From positions 62,001 to 126,000 of the forward strand of contig NZ_NIZW01000016.1 of NCBI RefSeq assembly GCF_002727185.1: 64,000 nt of DNA, given 5' to 3'. The notes below the pieces were generated by a model. The model had not been told where the DNA came from and ran no database searches. It worked only from the letters and a program-made list of their open reading frames with translations. A program made the translations under genes and the position numbers. Position 1 is the stretch's first letter; each line of letters opens with the position of its first letter. This document shows, one piece after another, positions 27,325 through 36,066 of this stretch. This DNA comes from Rhodopirellula bahusiensis (GTDB taxonomy: Bacteria; Planctomycetota; Planctomycetia; Pirellulales; Pirellulaceae).

Positions 27325-28467
27325 TCAGCAATCGCTGCTTGACTTCCGGTCCGTTTGGACTTCCCCACTCGTGGCCCAGCGAACTTGATTCGAACCAGTT
27401 CGAAACGAAAAGCTGGCTTCCGGCTGTTCGGTGATCAGCGACGGGTTCCAGATGGAGGTCAGGTTCTGATCTGTCAGATGTCGAACACCGATGTACGACG
27501 TGGTCAGCCGCGGATTGATCTCGATCACGCAGTCATCCTCCGGACGATCACCTAAGACGAAGTCGATCCCCAAGAACCCACGTGGTGACGCGGGCAAAGC
27601 TTGCAAGACTTGCTTGGCGAGCTTGAATCCTCGCGATTGCAATTCGATATCGATCGGTCCGCTACCGCCAGTGTAGTGAGTCGACCGACCAGCGGATTGA
27701 TTATCAGCCGCCGTGTCGTCGTTGCGCCGCTGACAATGCTGCCACACCGCCGGACAGATGACTGGTTCCGCGATCGCGTTCTTCGCTTCGCCGACAACCA
27801 AGATTGATGCGGGCCGGCCTTCGATCCATGCTTGCGCAACTTCGTTGTCTTGGAGTGCGGAACATGCAAGCTCCCAATCATCAAAAACACGAATGGCTTC
27901 GGAACCACATCCGTCTCTCGGCTTTCGAACCCAACGATTCGCCGTCAATCCAACGGAACCGAGCCTGCTCGACTGACGCTTGAGCTCGTCCGTGCTTGAA
28001 TCCTTGTTTGACCAAGTCAGCGGTGTGGGGATGGCGTGTTCCGTCAACCATTTCGCAGTCAACCATTTGTCGCTGGCCATCTGCATCGTCGGCTCATCAA
28101 CCGCCAACACATCGATATCTGCGTCGCGGAAGGCGGCAACGAGTCTCGCAAGTTCACCATCCGTTTCGGGTGCAACCAGAATTGCGACGTCGCATTTTTT
28201 TGCGAGCCTCAACCATTGTTCACAAACGGTTTCCGCTAGTTCGAGAGCGACGCATCGAACGGCATCCGGCACGTCGGCCACCAAATCGATGCCTGGCAAA
28301 CCGAACCGAGGATCGATCGGCGTGACCACCTCCGCCCAGTCCGCGAAATCGGTGACCAAGGCTTGCCACATCGCTCGGCCTTCACTCAAAAGCGAAGACG
28401 GGATCTGGTTTTGGGGTGTGGACAGCATGCCGCCGCCACACAGAAATTCGCCAACAAAGACTCGCAT
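27325..28467 (-). CDS. ATP-grasp ligase, MfnD-like (possible tyramine-glutamate ligase)
   Basis: 380 aa from ATG 28467 (MRVFVGEFLCGGGM). It has ATP-grasp architecture: N-terminal strand and Gly-rich FLCGGGM, SLLSEGRAMWQALVTDF, a SDKWLTAKWL segment, lysine in VRKPRDGCGSEAI, and the metal-binding C-terminal VIEINPRLTTSYIG. The opening motif resembles the MfnD/COG1821 group, which joins tyramine to glutamate in methanofuran synthesis. Planctomycetes are known to carry H4MPT/methanofuran C1 enzymes, so this role is plausible but rests on recall of family style. The start is 13 bp downstream of the thioesterase stop, suggesting one transcript with the next two genes. Confidence 0.78.
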   Translation of the reverse strand: MRVFVGEFLCGGGMLSTPQNQIPSSLLSEGRAMWQALVTDFADWAEVVTPIDPRFGLPGIDLVADVPDAVRCVALELAETVCEQWLRLAKKCDVAILVAPETDGELARLVAAFRDADIDVLAVDEPTMQMASDKWLTAKWLTEHAIPTPLTWSNKDSSTDELKRQSSRLGSVGLTANRWVRKPRDGCGSEAIRVFDDWELACSALQDNEVAQAWIEGRPASILVVGEAKNAIAEPVICPAVWQHCQRRNDDTAADNQSAGRSTHYTGGSGPIDIELQSRGFKLAKQVLQALPASPRGFLGIDFVLGDRPEDDCVIEINPRLTTSYIGVRHLTDQNLTSIWNPSLITEQPEASFSFRTGSNQVRWATSGEVQTDRKSSSDC

Positions 28468-28480
28468 ACGGAAACCTCCG

Positions 28481-28873
28481 TCAGCGAGCTTCCAGGTTTG
28501 GCAACCGAGCCAATTTGCCAGTTCGATCGACACAGGCGATCACCGAGTCCGCTTCGACGATCAATTGATCGTCGCGGTGAATTTGATAGAGGTGTCGCAT
28601 TCGAACCTTGCGTATTTCCACGACCGTGGTCGTCAGCTCCAGCCAGTCATCGAATTCGGCAGGAGCGAAATACTTCACGTTCATCTCGGCGACGACCAGC
28701 ATCCGCCCTTCGTCTTCGATTGTTTTGTAGTTGAAACCGAGATCGCGCAGCATCTCGACCCGACCACGCTCGAAGTAGTTCAGGTAGTTGGCATGATGGA
28801 CTCGACGCTGGCCGTCAGTTTCCTGGTAGGCCACGCGGAATCCATACTTATGCGATGTCTTCGAATCCGTCAC
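28481..28873 (-). CDS. hot-dog acyl-CoA thioesterase (YbgC/FadM-like)
   Basis: 130 aa from GTG 28873 (MTDSKTSHKYG), 5 bp after the stop of the upstream SufT-like gene; the longer open frame overlaps that gene. The 4HBT signature is clear: FRVAYQETDGQRRVHHANYLNYFERGR, with the catalytic-type Asp in ETD, then VAEMNVKYFAPAEFDDWLEL. It probably hydrolyses an acyl-CoA thioester; substrate unknown. It is in the same tight run as the ATP-grasp and SufT-like genes. Confidence 0.88.
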   Translation of the reverse strand: MTDSKTSHKYGFRVAYQETDGQRRVHHANYLNYFERGRVEMLRDLGFNYKTIEDEGRMLVVAEMNVKYFAPAEFDDWLELTTTVVEIRKVRMRHLYQIHRDDQLIVEADSVIACVDRTGKLARLPNLEAR

Positions 28874-28878
28874 CGCGA

Positions 28879-29199
28879 CTAAAAGATGCCGAGGTGATCG
28901 CGAGCTTCGTCGGTCATACAATCCGGAGTCCAAGCCGGTTCCATGACGACCTTCACGTCGCAAGTGTCAACTTCTTCGAGCGATTCCGCAGCGTTTTTGG
29001 TTCCAGCGACCAGCTGTGGACCGGCTGGGCACATGGGGCTGGTCATCGTCATTTCGACGTTGACGTCGTAGCGGCCGTCTTCTTTTTCCTCGCCGACTTG
29101 AACGACGTACACCAATCCCAGGTCGACGATATTGACGTACAACTCGGGATCGATGACCTCTTTGAGGGCTTCGCGGACTTTGTCTTCAGCCAGAGCCAT
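28879..29199 (-). CDS. SufT/MIP18-family (DUF59) Fe-S assembly protein
   Basis: 106 aa from ATG 29199 (MALAEDKVREALKEVIDPEL). It has the DUF59/MIP18 hallmarks: VIDPELYVNIVDLGLVY, VEMTMTSPMCPAG with the conserved cysteine, and VVMEPAWTPDCMTDEARDHLG. Members help maturation of Fe-S proteins (SufT) or form part of phenylacetate hydroxylase systems (PaaD). With no paa genes around, the Fe-S role is favoured. The open frame upstream lacks homology. Confidence 0.9.
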   Translation of the reverse strand: MALAEDKVREALKEVIDPELYVNIVDLGLVYVVQVGEEKEDGRYDVNVEMTMTSPMCPAGPQLVAGTKNAAESLEEVDTCDVKVVMEPAWTPDCMTDEARDHLGIF

Positions 29200-29260
29200 T
29201 GGAATGCTCGTTGAATCTCGTGGTTGGAAATCGTTTGCCGACGTCGACGTACGGACGCGG

Positions 29261-29749
29261 TCAGTCAGAAAGTCGGCCGGAGACGACTCTCGCGAGACGT
29301 TCATCATGGCCACCGCCCCCGAAATCGTCAAACCGATCCGTTACCCGCCGCCGGTTGACGTGCACCCAAGGCCGCAGGGACTGCAATAGTTTCGGGCCGA
29401 CGCCGTGAACCGCCAACAAATCCTCGACGGATCCAAACGGACCGTGAGAATCGCGGTGCCGGACAACCCGATCGGCCAGTTTGGGACCGATTCCAGGCAA
29501 CAATGACAATTCACGAGCGTCGGACGAGTTCAACGCGATGCTCAATTGCGGAAAAGCATCCGGCGATCGCCCACTCGCTTCAGACTGGGATCGCGTTGAT
29601 GTCGTTTGCATCCATGAGACCGCCGCCAGCAGAACCAACAGGCTCACTGCCAGCTGCAACCCGGAGTGAGTTAGAACGCACGTTGTCCGATTGGCGGAGT
29701 GGCCTCCTGCAGCGGTCTCGGCTTGGCCTTCGGTGGCGGACATCAACAT
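29261..29749 (-). CDS. ComEA-like helix-hairpin-helix membrane-anchored protein
   Basis: 162 aa from ATG 29749; TTG 29755 and ATG 29743 are close alternatives. One hydrophobic segment (LQLAVSLLVLLAAVSWM) anchors or exports it. The C-terminal domain has two HhH motifs, LSLLPGIGPKLADRVV and LLAVHGVGPKLLQSL, as in ComEA DNA receptors. Non-sequence-specific DNA binding at the cell surface during uptake is the family role; no other competence gene is visible. It lies 61 bp upstream of the SufT-like gene on the same strand. Confidence 0.82.
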   Translation of the reverse strand: MLMSATEGQAETAAGGHSANRTTCVLTHSGLQLAVSLLVLLAAVSWMQTTSTRSQSEASGRSPDAFPQLSIALNSSDARELSLLPGIGPKLADRVVRHRDSHGPFGSVEDLLAVHGVGPKLLQSLRPWVHVNRRRVTDRFDDFGGGGHDERLARVVSGRLSD

Positions 29750-29969
29750 TCCCAATCGAGCTTCCTATCCGGATAACTCATGTTGGGTCCGGGGCAGGGC
29801 GTGGCAATGTGCAAGAGTCGCAAGGCTCCATTCAAAGATGAATGTCGCCACGAAAAGCGAGGTCGCTGGCGTGCGATCGTCCGACCTGTTGGTTCGTTTG
29901 TGCGAGCGTTAGATTGAGGCATTGGCGGCGTGATCGCAGTTCATTTCCTCTCGCAGACGGTTCAATTCG

Positions 29970-30812
29970 GTGGCAGATTCAACAGGCCCGATTTCCCTCA
30001 CAGTTCATGGTGCAGCCGGTCGCATGGGACGCCGCGTCGTGGCTCTCGGTTTGGCGGATCCCAGCTTCCAATTGGTCGGTGCCATCGATCACGCCGAGTC
30101 CCCCGAACTCGGAAAAGACTCGGGTGCCGTGGCCGGTGAAGCCCCCTCTGGCGTTGAAATTTCTTCGCATTGGCCAGCACTGGACGAAAAATCCATCAAG
30201 CGAGCCGTCATTGATTTCTCGCTTCCCGAAGCCATCGACGGATGCGTGCAACACTGCGTCGAAGCCGGCTCGCCACTGGTCGTTGCGACAACTGGTTTGA
30301 CGGAAGAACAGAAGCAAGGTTTGTCCGAAGCTGCGAAGTCGATCCCAGTTGTTTGGGCTCCGAGCATGTCGTTGGCGGTCAACTTGTCGATGAAAATCGC
30401 GGAGCAGATCACCGCGGCACTCAAAGACGTATCCGGCGGTTTGGACGTTGAGATTTTGGAACGACATCACCGGTTCAAGGCAGACGCTCCCAGCGGCACC
30501 GCGTTGAAGTTTGGTGAACTGATTGCTGGACAGTTGGGTGAATCCACCTCGCATGTTCACGGTCGAGAAGGACACACGGGCGCTCGAACTCGCGAAGAAA
30601 TTGGCTACCACGCGATTCGCGTGGGCGACAATCCGGGTGAGCACACGATCGTGTTTGGCATGTTGGGCGAGAAAATCGAACTCAACGTCGCCGCCAGTAA
30701 CCGCGACTGCTACGCGTCCGGTGCCCTGGCAGCAGCCAAGTGGTTGATCCAACAAGACAAGGGTCCCGGCCTGTACAGCATGTTCGATGTACTGGGCATG
30801 TCGCAGGGCTGA
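29970..30812 (+). CDS. dapB: 4-hydroxy-tetrahydrodipicolinate reductase
   Basis: 280 aa from GTG 29970 (MADSTGPISLTVHGAAGRMG). The dinucleotide loop GAAGRMGRRV, the FSLPEAI and ATTGLT segments, and the catalytic signature HHRFKADAPSGTALKFGE with His pair and Lys identify DapB. It reduces hydroxy-tetrahydrodipicolinate in lysine and diaminopimelate synthesis; the presence of DAP enzymes fits recent evidence for peptidoglycan in planctomycetes. Length is normal. mqnD follows 62 bp downstream. Confidence 0.96.
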   Translation: MADSTGPISLTVHGAAGRMGRRVVALGLADPSFQLVGAIDHAESPELGKDSGAVAGEAPSGVEISSHWPALDEKSIKRAVIDFSLPEAIDGCVQHCVEAGSPLVVATTGLTEEQKQGLSEAAKSIPVVWAPSMSLAVNLSMKIAEQITAALKDVSGGLDVEILERHHRFKADAPSGTALKFGELIAGQLGESTSHVHGREGHTGARTREEIGYHAIRVGDNPGEHTIVFGMLGEKIELNVAASNRDCYASGALAAAKWLIQQDKGPGLYSMFDVLGMSQG

Positions 30813-30874
30813 GCCAGCCCAGTTCCGAGTCAGTGTCGAACCGGTGAATTCCAATCAGCGAATCCAATAAGTCT

Positions 30875-31783
30875 GTGAATCCAATCGAGTCTGTCCCCCA
30901 CGAACTTCGGATCGGCGAAGGTCCCGAACTGCATCTGGGAATCTCCACGTGCCCCAATGACACCTTCGCATTTTCGCGGTTGCTGGACGCGGCGATGCAG
31001 CCCGGCGAATCGACGCTGGATACCGGCGGATTCACATGGCGGATCGAGTTGCTGGACATCGACGAGCTGAATCAACGGCTGCTGGCTGGCGAATTTGACC
31101 TGGCGAAGACGAGCTTCCACGCGGCGCTGTTGATGGCCGATCAGACGCGGGTGCTGCCCGTTGGGTCGGCGCTTGGGTTCGGCGTTGGCCCGTTGCTTTT
31201 GGCGGCTCGAGAAGGCGAAAAACCACAGAATCCCGACCAAATCACGCTCTGCCCGGGCGAGCACACGACCGCTCACTTGCTGTTTCGACTGTTTTACCCA
31301 GACTCGACTTCGGTGCGTCAGGTTGTGTTTTCGGAGATCATGCCGGCGCTGCAGCGGGGTGAAGCCGATTTTGGCGTTTGCATTCACGAAGGGCGGTTCA
31401 CCTACGCCGAATCGGACCTCCATTTGGCCGCGGATCTTGGAAATTTGTGGGAAAACGCGACGAAACGGCCTTTGCCCTTGGGCGGGTTGGTGATGCGTGA
31501 TCGGCACGCTCCCGCCACCATGGCAGCGGCTTGTGATGTGATTGGCAGATCGCTGAAATCAGCTCGCCAAACGCCCAACTCGGCCCTGCCCGCGATGCGT
31601 CGATACGCTCAAGAAATGGACGATTCGGTGCTGATGCAGCACGTCGAGCTGTACGTCAACGACTGGACCGAGGACCTCGGATCGGTCGGGCAAGACGCGT
31701 TGACGACACTCTCGGAAATGGCCCAGCAAGTCGGCCTCGGAGCGGCGAAGCTACGTTTTTTCTGCGGTGAAACCGGTATCTGA
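30875..31783 (+). CDS. mqnD: 1,4-dihydroxy-6-naphthoate synthase (futalosine menaquinone pathway)
   Basis: 302 aa from GTG 30875. MqnD motifs: LGISTCPNDTFAFSRLL at the substrate cleft, LLDIDELNQRLLAGEFDLAKTSFHAA, GFGVGPLLLA, the CPGEHTTAHLLFRLF block and GEADFGVCIHEGRFTY. It converts cyclic dehypoxanthine futalosine to dihydroxynaphthoate, so menaquinone in this organism is made by the futalosine route. No other mqn gene is in the window. Confidence 0.93.
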   Translation: MNPIESVPHELRIGEGPELHLGISTCPNDTFAFSRLLDAAMQPGESTLDTGGFTWRIELLDIDELNQRLLAGEFDLAKTSFHAALLMADQTRVLPVGSALGFGVGPLLLAAREGEKPQNPDQITLCPGEHTTAHLLFRLFYPDSTSVRQVVFSEIMPALQRGEADFGVCIHEGRFTYAESDLHLAADLGNLWENATKRPLPLGGLVMRDRHAPATMAAACDVIGRSLKSARQTPNSALPAMRRYAQEMDDSVLMQHVELYVNDWTEDLGSVGQDALTTLSEMAQQVGLGAAKLRFFCGETGI

Positions 31784-31876
31784 GCGCCGAGATTGTTTGC
31801 CCGAACCGGGGGAAAGAACTATCCTGAAAGGGAACGGATTGCCTCTTTTCTCTTGTCTTTTCCGCCGCTGCGTCGC

Positions 31877-34800
31877 ATGGATTCCCGGTCGCTCTCATCT
31901 TCCGATTCCTCGTATCCGGACCGTTCAGCGGTTTTGCCGGAGGGATCGACGGTGCACCGACCGAAACCAGCACCGGGCTCAAAACCAGCACCGGGCTCAA
32001 AACCAGCACCGGGCTCAAAACCAGCACCGGGCTCAGCAGAGAAGGGCGACTCGCCGCAAGATTCATCGGACCCGTCGTTGGTGGAACCGATTGTTGAGCC
32101 ATCGGATGAATCATCCGACGACGACCAAAGAAGCTCCGGCGGGTCACGAAGATCTGATTCCCAGCCGCCTCGTCCCCCGGACGATGTGATCGAGGGTGCC
32201 GAGACTGTGATCCGGGCCGGTTCGAGCCGCTCGCATATTTCCGCCACACGATCCCATCGAATGGCCGGCGACTCGTTCCGCCTTCGAGACTCGTCCCACG
32301 CATCGCACCGACACAACACGCCAGCGTCCATCACGCGAGACCTGGGCGGTCAGCGGCTCAATCACTTCTTGCTGCTCGATCAAATCGGTGGCGGCGGAAT
32401 GGGCGCCGTCTTCCGTGCTCGCGACGAACAACTTGGTCGAACGGTGGCGGTGAAGGTCATTCCGTTCGCGGCCGACGACCCCGACTTGCAACGACGGTTC
32501 CGCAACGAAGCCCAAAGTGCAGCGAAGCTGGATCATCCACTGATCGCTCGCGTGTTCGATGTTGGCAACGACGGCCCGTGGCACTACATCGTCTTTGAAT
32601 ACATCGACGGTGCCAACGTTCGCGACATGGTTGCCAACGACGGTCCATTGTCGCTGGACGATGCGTTGTTCTTCACCACGCAAGTCGCCGAAGCAATCGG
32701 CCACGCTTCGCGTCGTGGCATCGTTCACCGAGACATCAAACCGTCCAACGTGATCGTGACGACCGAAGGCGAGGTCAAACTCGTCGACATGGGGTTGGCT
32801 CGGTCGGATAACTTCGACACCAGCGAAGACATGACGGCCAGCGGCGTCACGCTGGGAACGTTTGATTACATCTCACCTGAACAAGCTCGCGACCCACGAC
32901 TCGCTGATATACGAAGCGACTTGTACTCGCTCGGTTGCACGCTGTTTTACATGCTGACCGGTTCGCCACCGTTCCCCGGTGGGACGATGCTGCAGAAACT
33001 GCTCAGCCACGGCAACGCAGCGATCCCGGACATCCGCGAACACCGCGAAGACGTTCCGCCGGAGATGACGGCGATTCTGAACAAGATGCTCGCGAAGCTT
33101 CCGGAGGAACGCTATCAACGCAGCGAAACGCTGATCGCCGACCTGCGAGAACTTGCAACGCGAGAGAACTTGCCACGCAGTCGTGGCGTCACCGTTCCGA
33201 CCGTGGAAGACGATGATCACCGCGAATCCATGCGGCGATTGCGTCGCCATTTGCCCTGGATGATCGCCGCCGGCATCTTGCTCTTCAGTGCGCTCGCCGT
33301 GGAGTTGCTATCGCTCCCATCGCGCAGGGACATCAGTCTCGCGATCGACAATTCGGTCTCACCGGAGGCCACTGAGTCTATTGCGCCGCGATCGAGTGCA
33401 AACATCGAAGACGCCATCGGCGCGGCCGAAACAGACTCGCCGCAGCCATTTGCGCAAGGTCCCGCGAACAGGTCTTCGATCAATTCACCCGCGACCGGTG
33501 CCGACGAAACACCAGATTCGCGAAGCGTGCTTGGGGCGGGGCAGGGTGCGTTGTTGCCGCCGGGACAACTTCCCGAAACATCGGTCGGGGATCGTTTGCC
33601 CAGCGGAGCTTCCCTGGCCTCGATGGGCACGGCTGCCGACCAAGCGAGTTCCACCGGCGCCGAATCCATGACGGCGATCGAGCAAATCGGTGAAGACTCG
33701 GCGACGGGACTCAGCACGACTCCGCGAGACCCATCGATGCCGCCCTCGATCGATCCCGATTCCGTCGTCTCAGGCACGACGCCACTCGCCGGTGGAATGA
33801 CGGTCAACGATTCAGCGACTTCGGCCGTTGGTGTTGGCATCACCGGACCCGACGGCGCGTTTCCTTCGCTCGCTCCTGATCCGCCGCGCATCAGCGGATT
33901 GCCTTTGCCGCCAGGGATGGCGAACGAGAACTACCAAACGTTGCCTTTGGCGCCGACCGTTCCCAGCGTTGTCAATCGCGATGGCGAAAGAGGTACGAAC
34001 CCGATCTACACGGCCACTCCCATGACCGGTGGTCCAATGATCGGCCCCGTCAACGCCCGCCCGCTGACTGGCGATCTCGCTGGCTCGCCAATCGCTCCAG
34101 ACTCGATCGCCGGGAGCATGCTGAGCCCGAATGCGACCGGCACTACAAGACCTCGTTCAACCGGCGACGCGACGGGTGATTCCGTCACCGCGATGGAGCA
34201 AGAAACCAGTCGCCCGGTCGCCACGACACCGCCGGAACCCGTTCGAGTGCAAATCGTTTCGACGGAAGCACTGCGAGTCCCACAGCTTCGCGAAGAAGCC
34301 GCGCGGGCTGGCGTGCAACTGGCCACGACATTGGCCGATGCGTTGGAACTGGCTGATGAACTGGAAATCGATCGCATCGACATCGCGACGCCGCAATTGG
34401 TCTCTGCACCGGTCACCATCCCTCGCAGCGATTTGATCCTTTCATCGAGCCTGCCGGGCGGAACCGAGATCACATTCCGGTCGACTGAGAATGTGGACAT
34501 GCAACGCAGCGAGATGATGACCATTGGCTCGCATCGCATCGAAATGTCGGGACTGCATTTCTTCTGGACTGTTCCGGCGACCGAAACGGACGGCGGCGCT
34601 CTGTTTGCAATCAACGACAACCGTCGTGTTCGACTTCGTGACTGCACGGTGACGATCGACAACGCATCGCGGCGTGACGACGTGCAAGCCTTCAGCATTG
34701 TCACCGATCCAGAACGATTGCCTTACGACCGAGTCGACAACGGCGGCGTGTCGGATACCAGCGGTGCATTGCCGTTGGTTTCCATTGAACTGTCCAACGT

Positions 34801-35452
34801 GATTGTTCGCGGCCAAATCACGATGGTCCGATTGGATGTGGCCGCCGAACTGCAACTGCTCTGGGAAAACGGGTTGCTGGCGGTTTCTCGTCGAATGATC
34901 GAAATGGGAGGTGCACTTCAACCGCCTCACCCGTCGTCTGGGTCCGTTCGATTGTCGCTGGAGCAACTGACCGCGATCACTCCGAAAGGTTTGCTGCAGA
35001 TGCGGATGGGCGTCAGTGCTCGCTATCCGGTGGAAATTGAGCGTCGAGCCGAGGAATGCGTGTTCGTCGTTGACGCAGGAATTCCTCACATCGAATTAAC
35101 GGGAATCCCACGTGTCGACCGGGATGAGATTTGGGTGCGACTTCGTGGATCCGGAAACGCCTACGACACCGACACCACCCTGGACGACCCGATGTTGCTG
35201 ATTCGCGATGAATTGGGCCAAACGCGACTCACGACGATGAGCGATATCCTGGAAGATCCGCCGCCTTGGATGAATGAACGCCCGCCTCGCTGGACAGTCC
35301 GCTGGACCGAACAATTGCCCGAATCGACCCCCTCCAGCCGGTGGTCTCCACGTGACTTTAGGCAAGATGGATCGGTTGTGGGTGGATTCCAAGAAAGGTC
35401 CCTGCCTAGAATGCCGATGGAACGTACATTTGACTTTCCCCCCACACCGTGA
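31877..35452 (+). CDS. Ser/Thr protein kinase with repeat linker and long exported C-terminal region
   Basis: 1191 aa from ATG 31877 (MDSRSLSSSDSS); a longer frame from 31793 lacks homology. Residues 1-155 are disordered and include four KPAPGS repeats. Kinase domain about 160-425: IGGGGMGAVFRARD, VAVKVIPF, HRDIKPSN near 284, then DMG where DFG is usual, GTFDYISPEQ and DLYSLG. TM about 460-480 (MIAAGILLFSALAVELL). The outer 710 residues start with a long Ser/Thr/Pro/Gly-rich stretch (480-780). They continue with a region of repeated short beta-strands (ATTLADALELADELEIDRIDI onward; IGSHRIEMSGLHFFW; RRVRLRDCTVTIDN) resembling a right-handed beta-helix. It may sense cell-envelope carbohydrates; this is inference. 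Confidence 0.88.
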   Translation: MDSRSLSSSDSSYPDRSAVLPEGSTVHRPKPAPGSKPAPGSKPAPGSKPAPGSAEKGDSPQDSSDPSLVEPIVEPSDESSDDDQRSSGGSRRSDSQPPRPPDDVIEGAETVIRAGSSRSHISATRSHRMAGDSFRLRDSSHASHRHNTPASITRDLGGQRLNHFLLLDQIGGGGMGAVFRARDEQLGRTVAVKVIPFAADDPDLQRRFRNEAQSAAKLDHPLIARVFDVGNDGPWHYIVFEYIDGANVRDMVANDGPLSLDDALFFTTQVAEAIGHASRRGIVHRDIKPSNVIVTTEGEVKLVDMGLARSDNFDTSEDMTASGVTLGTFDYISPEQARDPRLADIRSDLYSLGCTLFYMLTGSPPFPGGTMLQKLLSHGNAAIPDIREHREDVPPEMTAILNKMLAKLPEERYQRSETLIADLRELATRENLPRSRGVTVPTVEDDDHRESMRRLRRHLPWMIAAGILLFSALAVELLSLPSRRDISLAIDNSVSPEATESIAPRSSANIEDAIGAAETDSPQPFAQGPANRSSINSPATGADETPDSRSVLGAGQGALLPPGQLPETSVGDRLPSGASLASMGTAADQASSTGAESMTAIEQIGEDSATGLSTTPRDPSMPPSIDPDSVVSGTTPLAGGMTVNDSATSAVGVGITGPDGAFPSLAPDPPRISGLPLPPGMANENYQTLPLAPTVPSVVNRDGERGTNPIYTATPMTGGPMIGPVNARPLTGDLAGSPIAPDSIAGSMLSPNATGTTRPRSTGDATGDSVTAMEQETSRPVATTPPEPVRVQIVSTEALRVPQLREEAARAGVQLATTLADALELADELEIDRIDIATPQLVSAPVTIPRSDLILSSSLPGGTEITFRSTENVDMQRSEMMTIGSHRIEMSGLHFFWTVPATETDGGALFAINDNRRVRLRDCTVTIDNASRRDDVQAFSIVTDPERLPYDRVDNGGVSDTSGALPLVSIELSNVIVRGQITMVRLDVAAELQLLWENGLLAVSRRMIEMGGALQPPHPSSGSVRLSLEQLTAITPKGLLQMRMGVSARYPVEIERRAEECVFVVDAGIPHIELTGIPRVDRDEIWVRLRGSGNAYDTDTTLDDPMLLIRDELGQTRLTTMSDILEDPPPWMNERPPRWTVRWTEQLPESTPSSRWSPRDFRQDGSVVGGFQERSLPRMPMERTFDFPPTP
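31964..32035 (+). repeat. 18-bp tandem repeat x4 (encodes KPAPGS)
   Basis: Four back-to-back copies of aaaccagcaccgggctca, essentially identical at the DNA level, giving KPAPGS four times in the kinase N-terminus. Near-perfect DNA identity suggests recent slippage expansion rather than old protein repeats. Confidence 0.9.
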
Positions 35453-35527
35453 CTTTAATGGTGCGTCGGCGGTCTCGTCGACTCCCGCCTGAAAACCTAC
35501 CTGATCTTTACTTGAGGAACCTGCTTG

Positions 35528-35923
35528 ATGAAACGCTTGGCTCTTGTTCTGGGCATCGCTGCCTGCTTTTCCACCCCATCGTTCGCGATCAGCGAATTCG
35601 GCAAACAGTGGAAAGCTGACTACATCACTGAAGACACCGACGCTGATTTCGTGAAAGCATCTCGCAAAGCCGGTTGCAACCTCTGCCACGTCAAAGGCGC
35701 ACCAGAGAAGAAAGAAGCTCGCAACGAGTACGGACGTGCATTGAGCAAACATCTCGATAAGAAGGACTTCCCCAAGGAATACTTCAAAGAGAACCCAGAA
35801 GAAGCCGCCGCGAAAATCTCGGCTGCCTTCAAAAAGGTTGCTGAAGTGAAAAGCAAAGACGGCAATGCCTTCGGCGAAAAGATCAAGAACAACGAATTGC
35901 CAGCGACCGACGCTGGTCTTTGA
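35528..35923 (+). CDS. small exported CxxCH (monoheme cytochrome-like) protein
   Basis: 131 aa. ATG 35528 is supported by GAGGAA at 35514-35519; TTG 35525 is adjacent. The signal peptide is MKRLALVLGIAACFSTPSFA. One CNLCH heme-binding site lies near residue 50, then a Lys/Glu-rich helical body (KKDFPKEYFKENPEEAAAKI) ends in NNELPATDAGL. No obvious distal methionine ligand is seen, so heme coordination is unclear. It is probably periplasmic, with electron transfer or heme/metal handling possible. A strong terminator follows. It lies 75 bp downstream of the large kinase. Confidence 0.82.
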   Translation: MKRLALVLGIAACFSTPSFAISEFGKQWKADYITEDTDADFVKASRKAGCNLCHVKGAPEKKEARNEYGRALSKHLDKKDFPKEYFKENPEEAAAKISAAFKKVAEVKSKDGNAFGEKIKNNELPATDAGL

Positions 35924-35990
35924 TCGCTTCGACCACTGAGTGACGTTCCAACGGAACTCATGACGGGTCCTGAATTCGACTAAACTACGA

Positions 35991-36027
35991 AGCCCGATGA
36001 GTGTCTCACTCATCGGGCTTTTTTTAT
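35991..36027 (+). terminator. intrinsic terminator after the CxxCH protein gene
   Basis: AGCCCGATGAGTG, loop TCT, CACTCATCGGGCT, followed by a run of seven or more T. The 13-bp perfect stem with T tract is a strong rho-independent terminator. It also shows that the apparent upstream start of the next ORF at 36001 lies in the terminator and is not used. Confidence 0.93.
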
Positions 36028-36066
36028 GAGATGCCCCACCATTCTTCCCACCCGGATCCCCACACC

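Noticed and set aside
31964-32035. Short tandem repeats considered as CRISPR
   Set aside because: 18-bp units without spacers, in frame within a kinase gene; a coding repeat, not CRISPR.
35096-36013. 305-residue minus-strand ORF
   Set aside because: Covers the CxxCH protein gene, its terminator and the kinase end; Phe-rich shadow of Lys/Glu codons.
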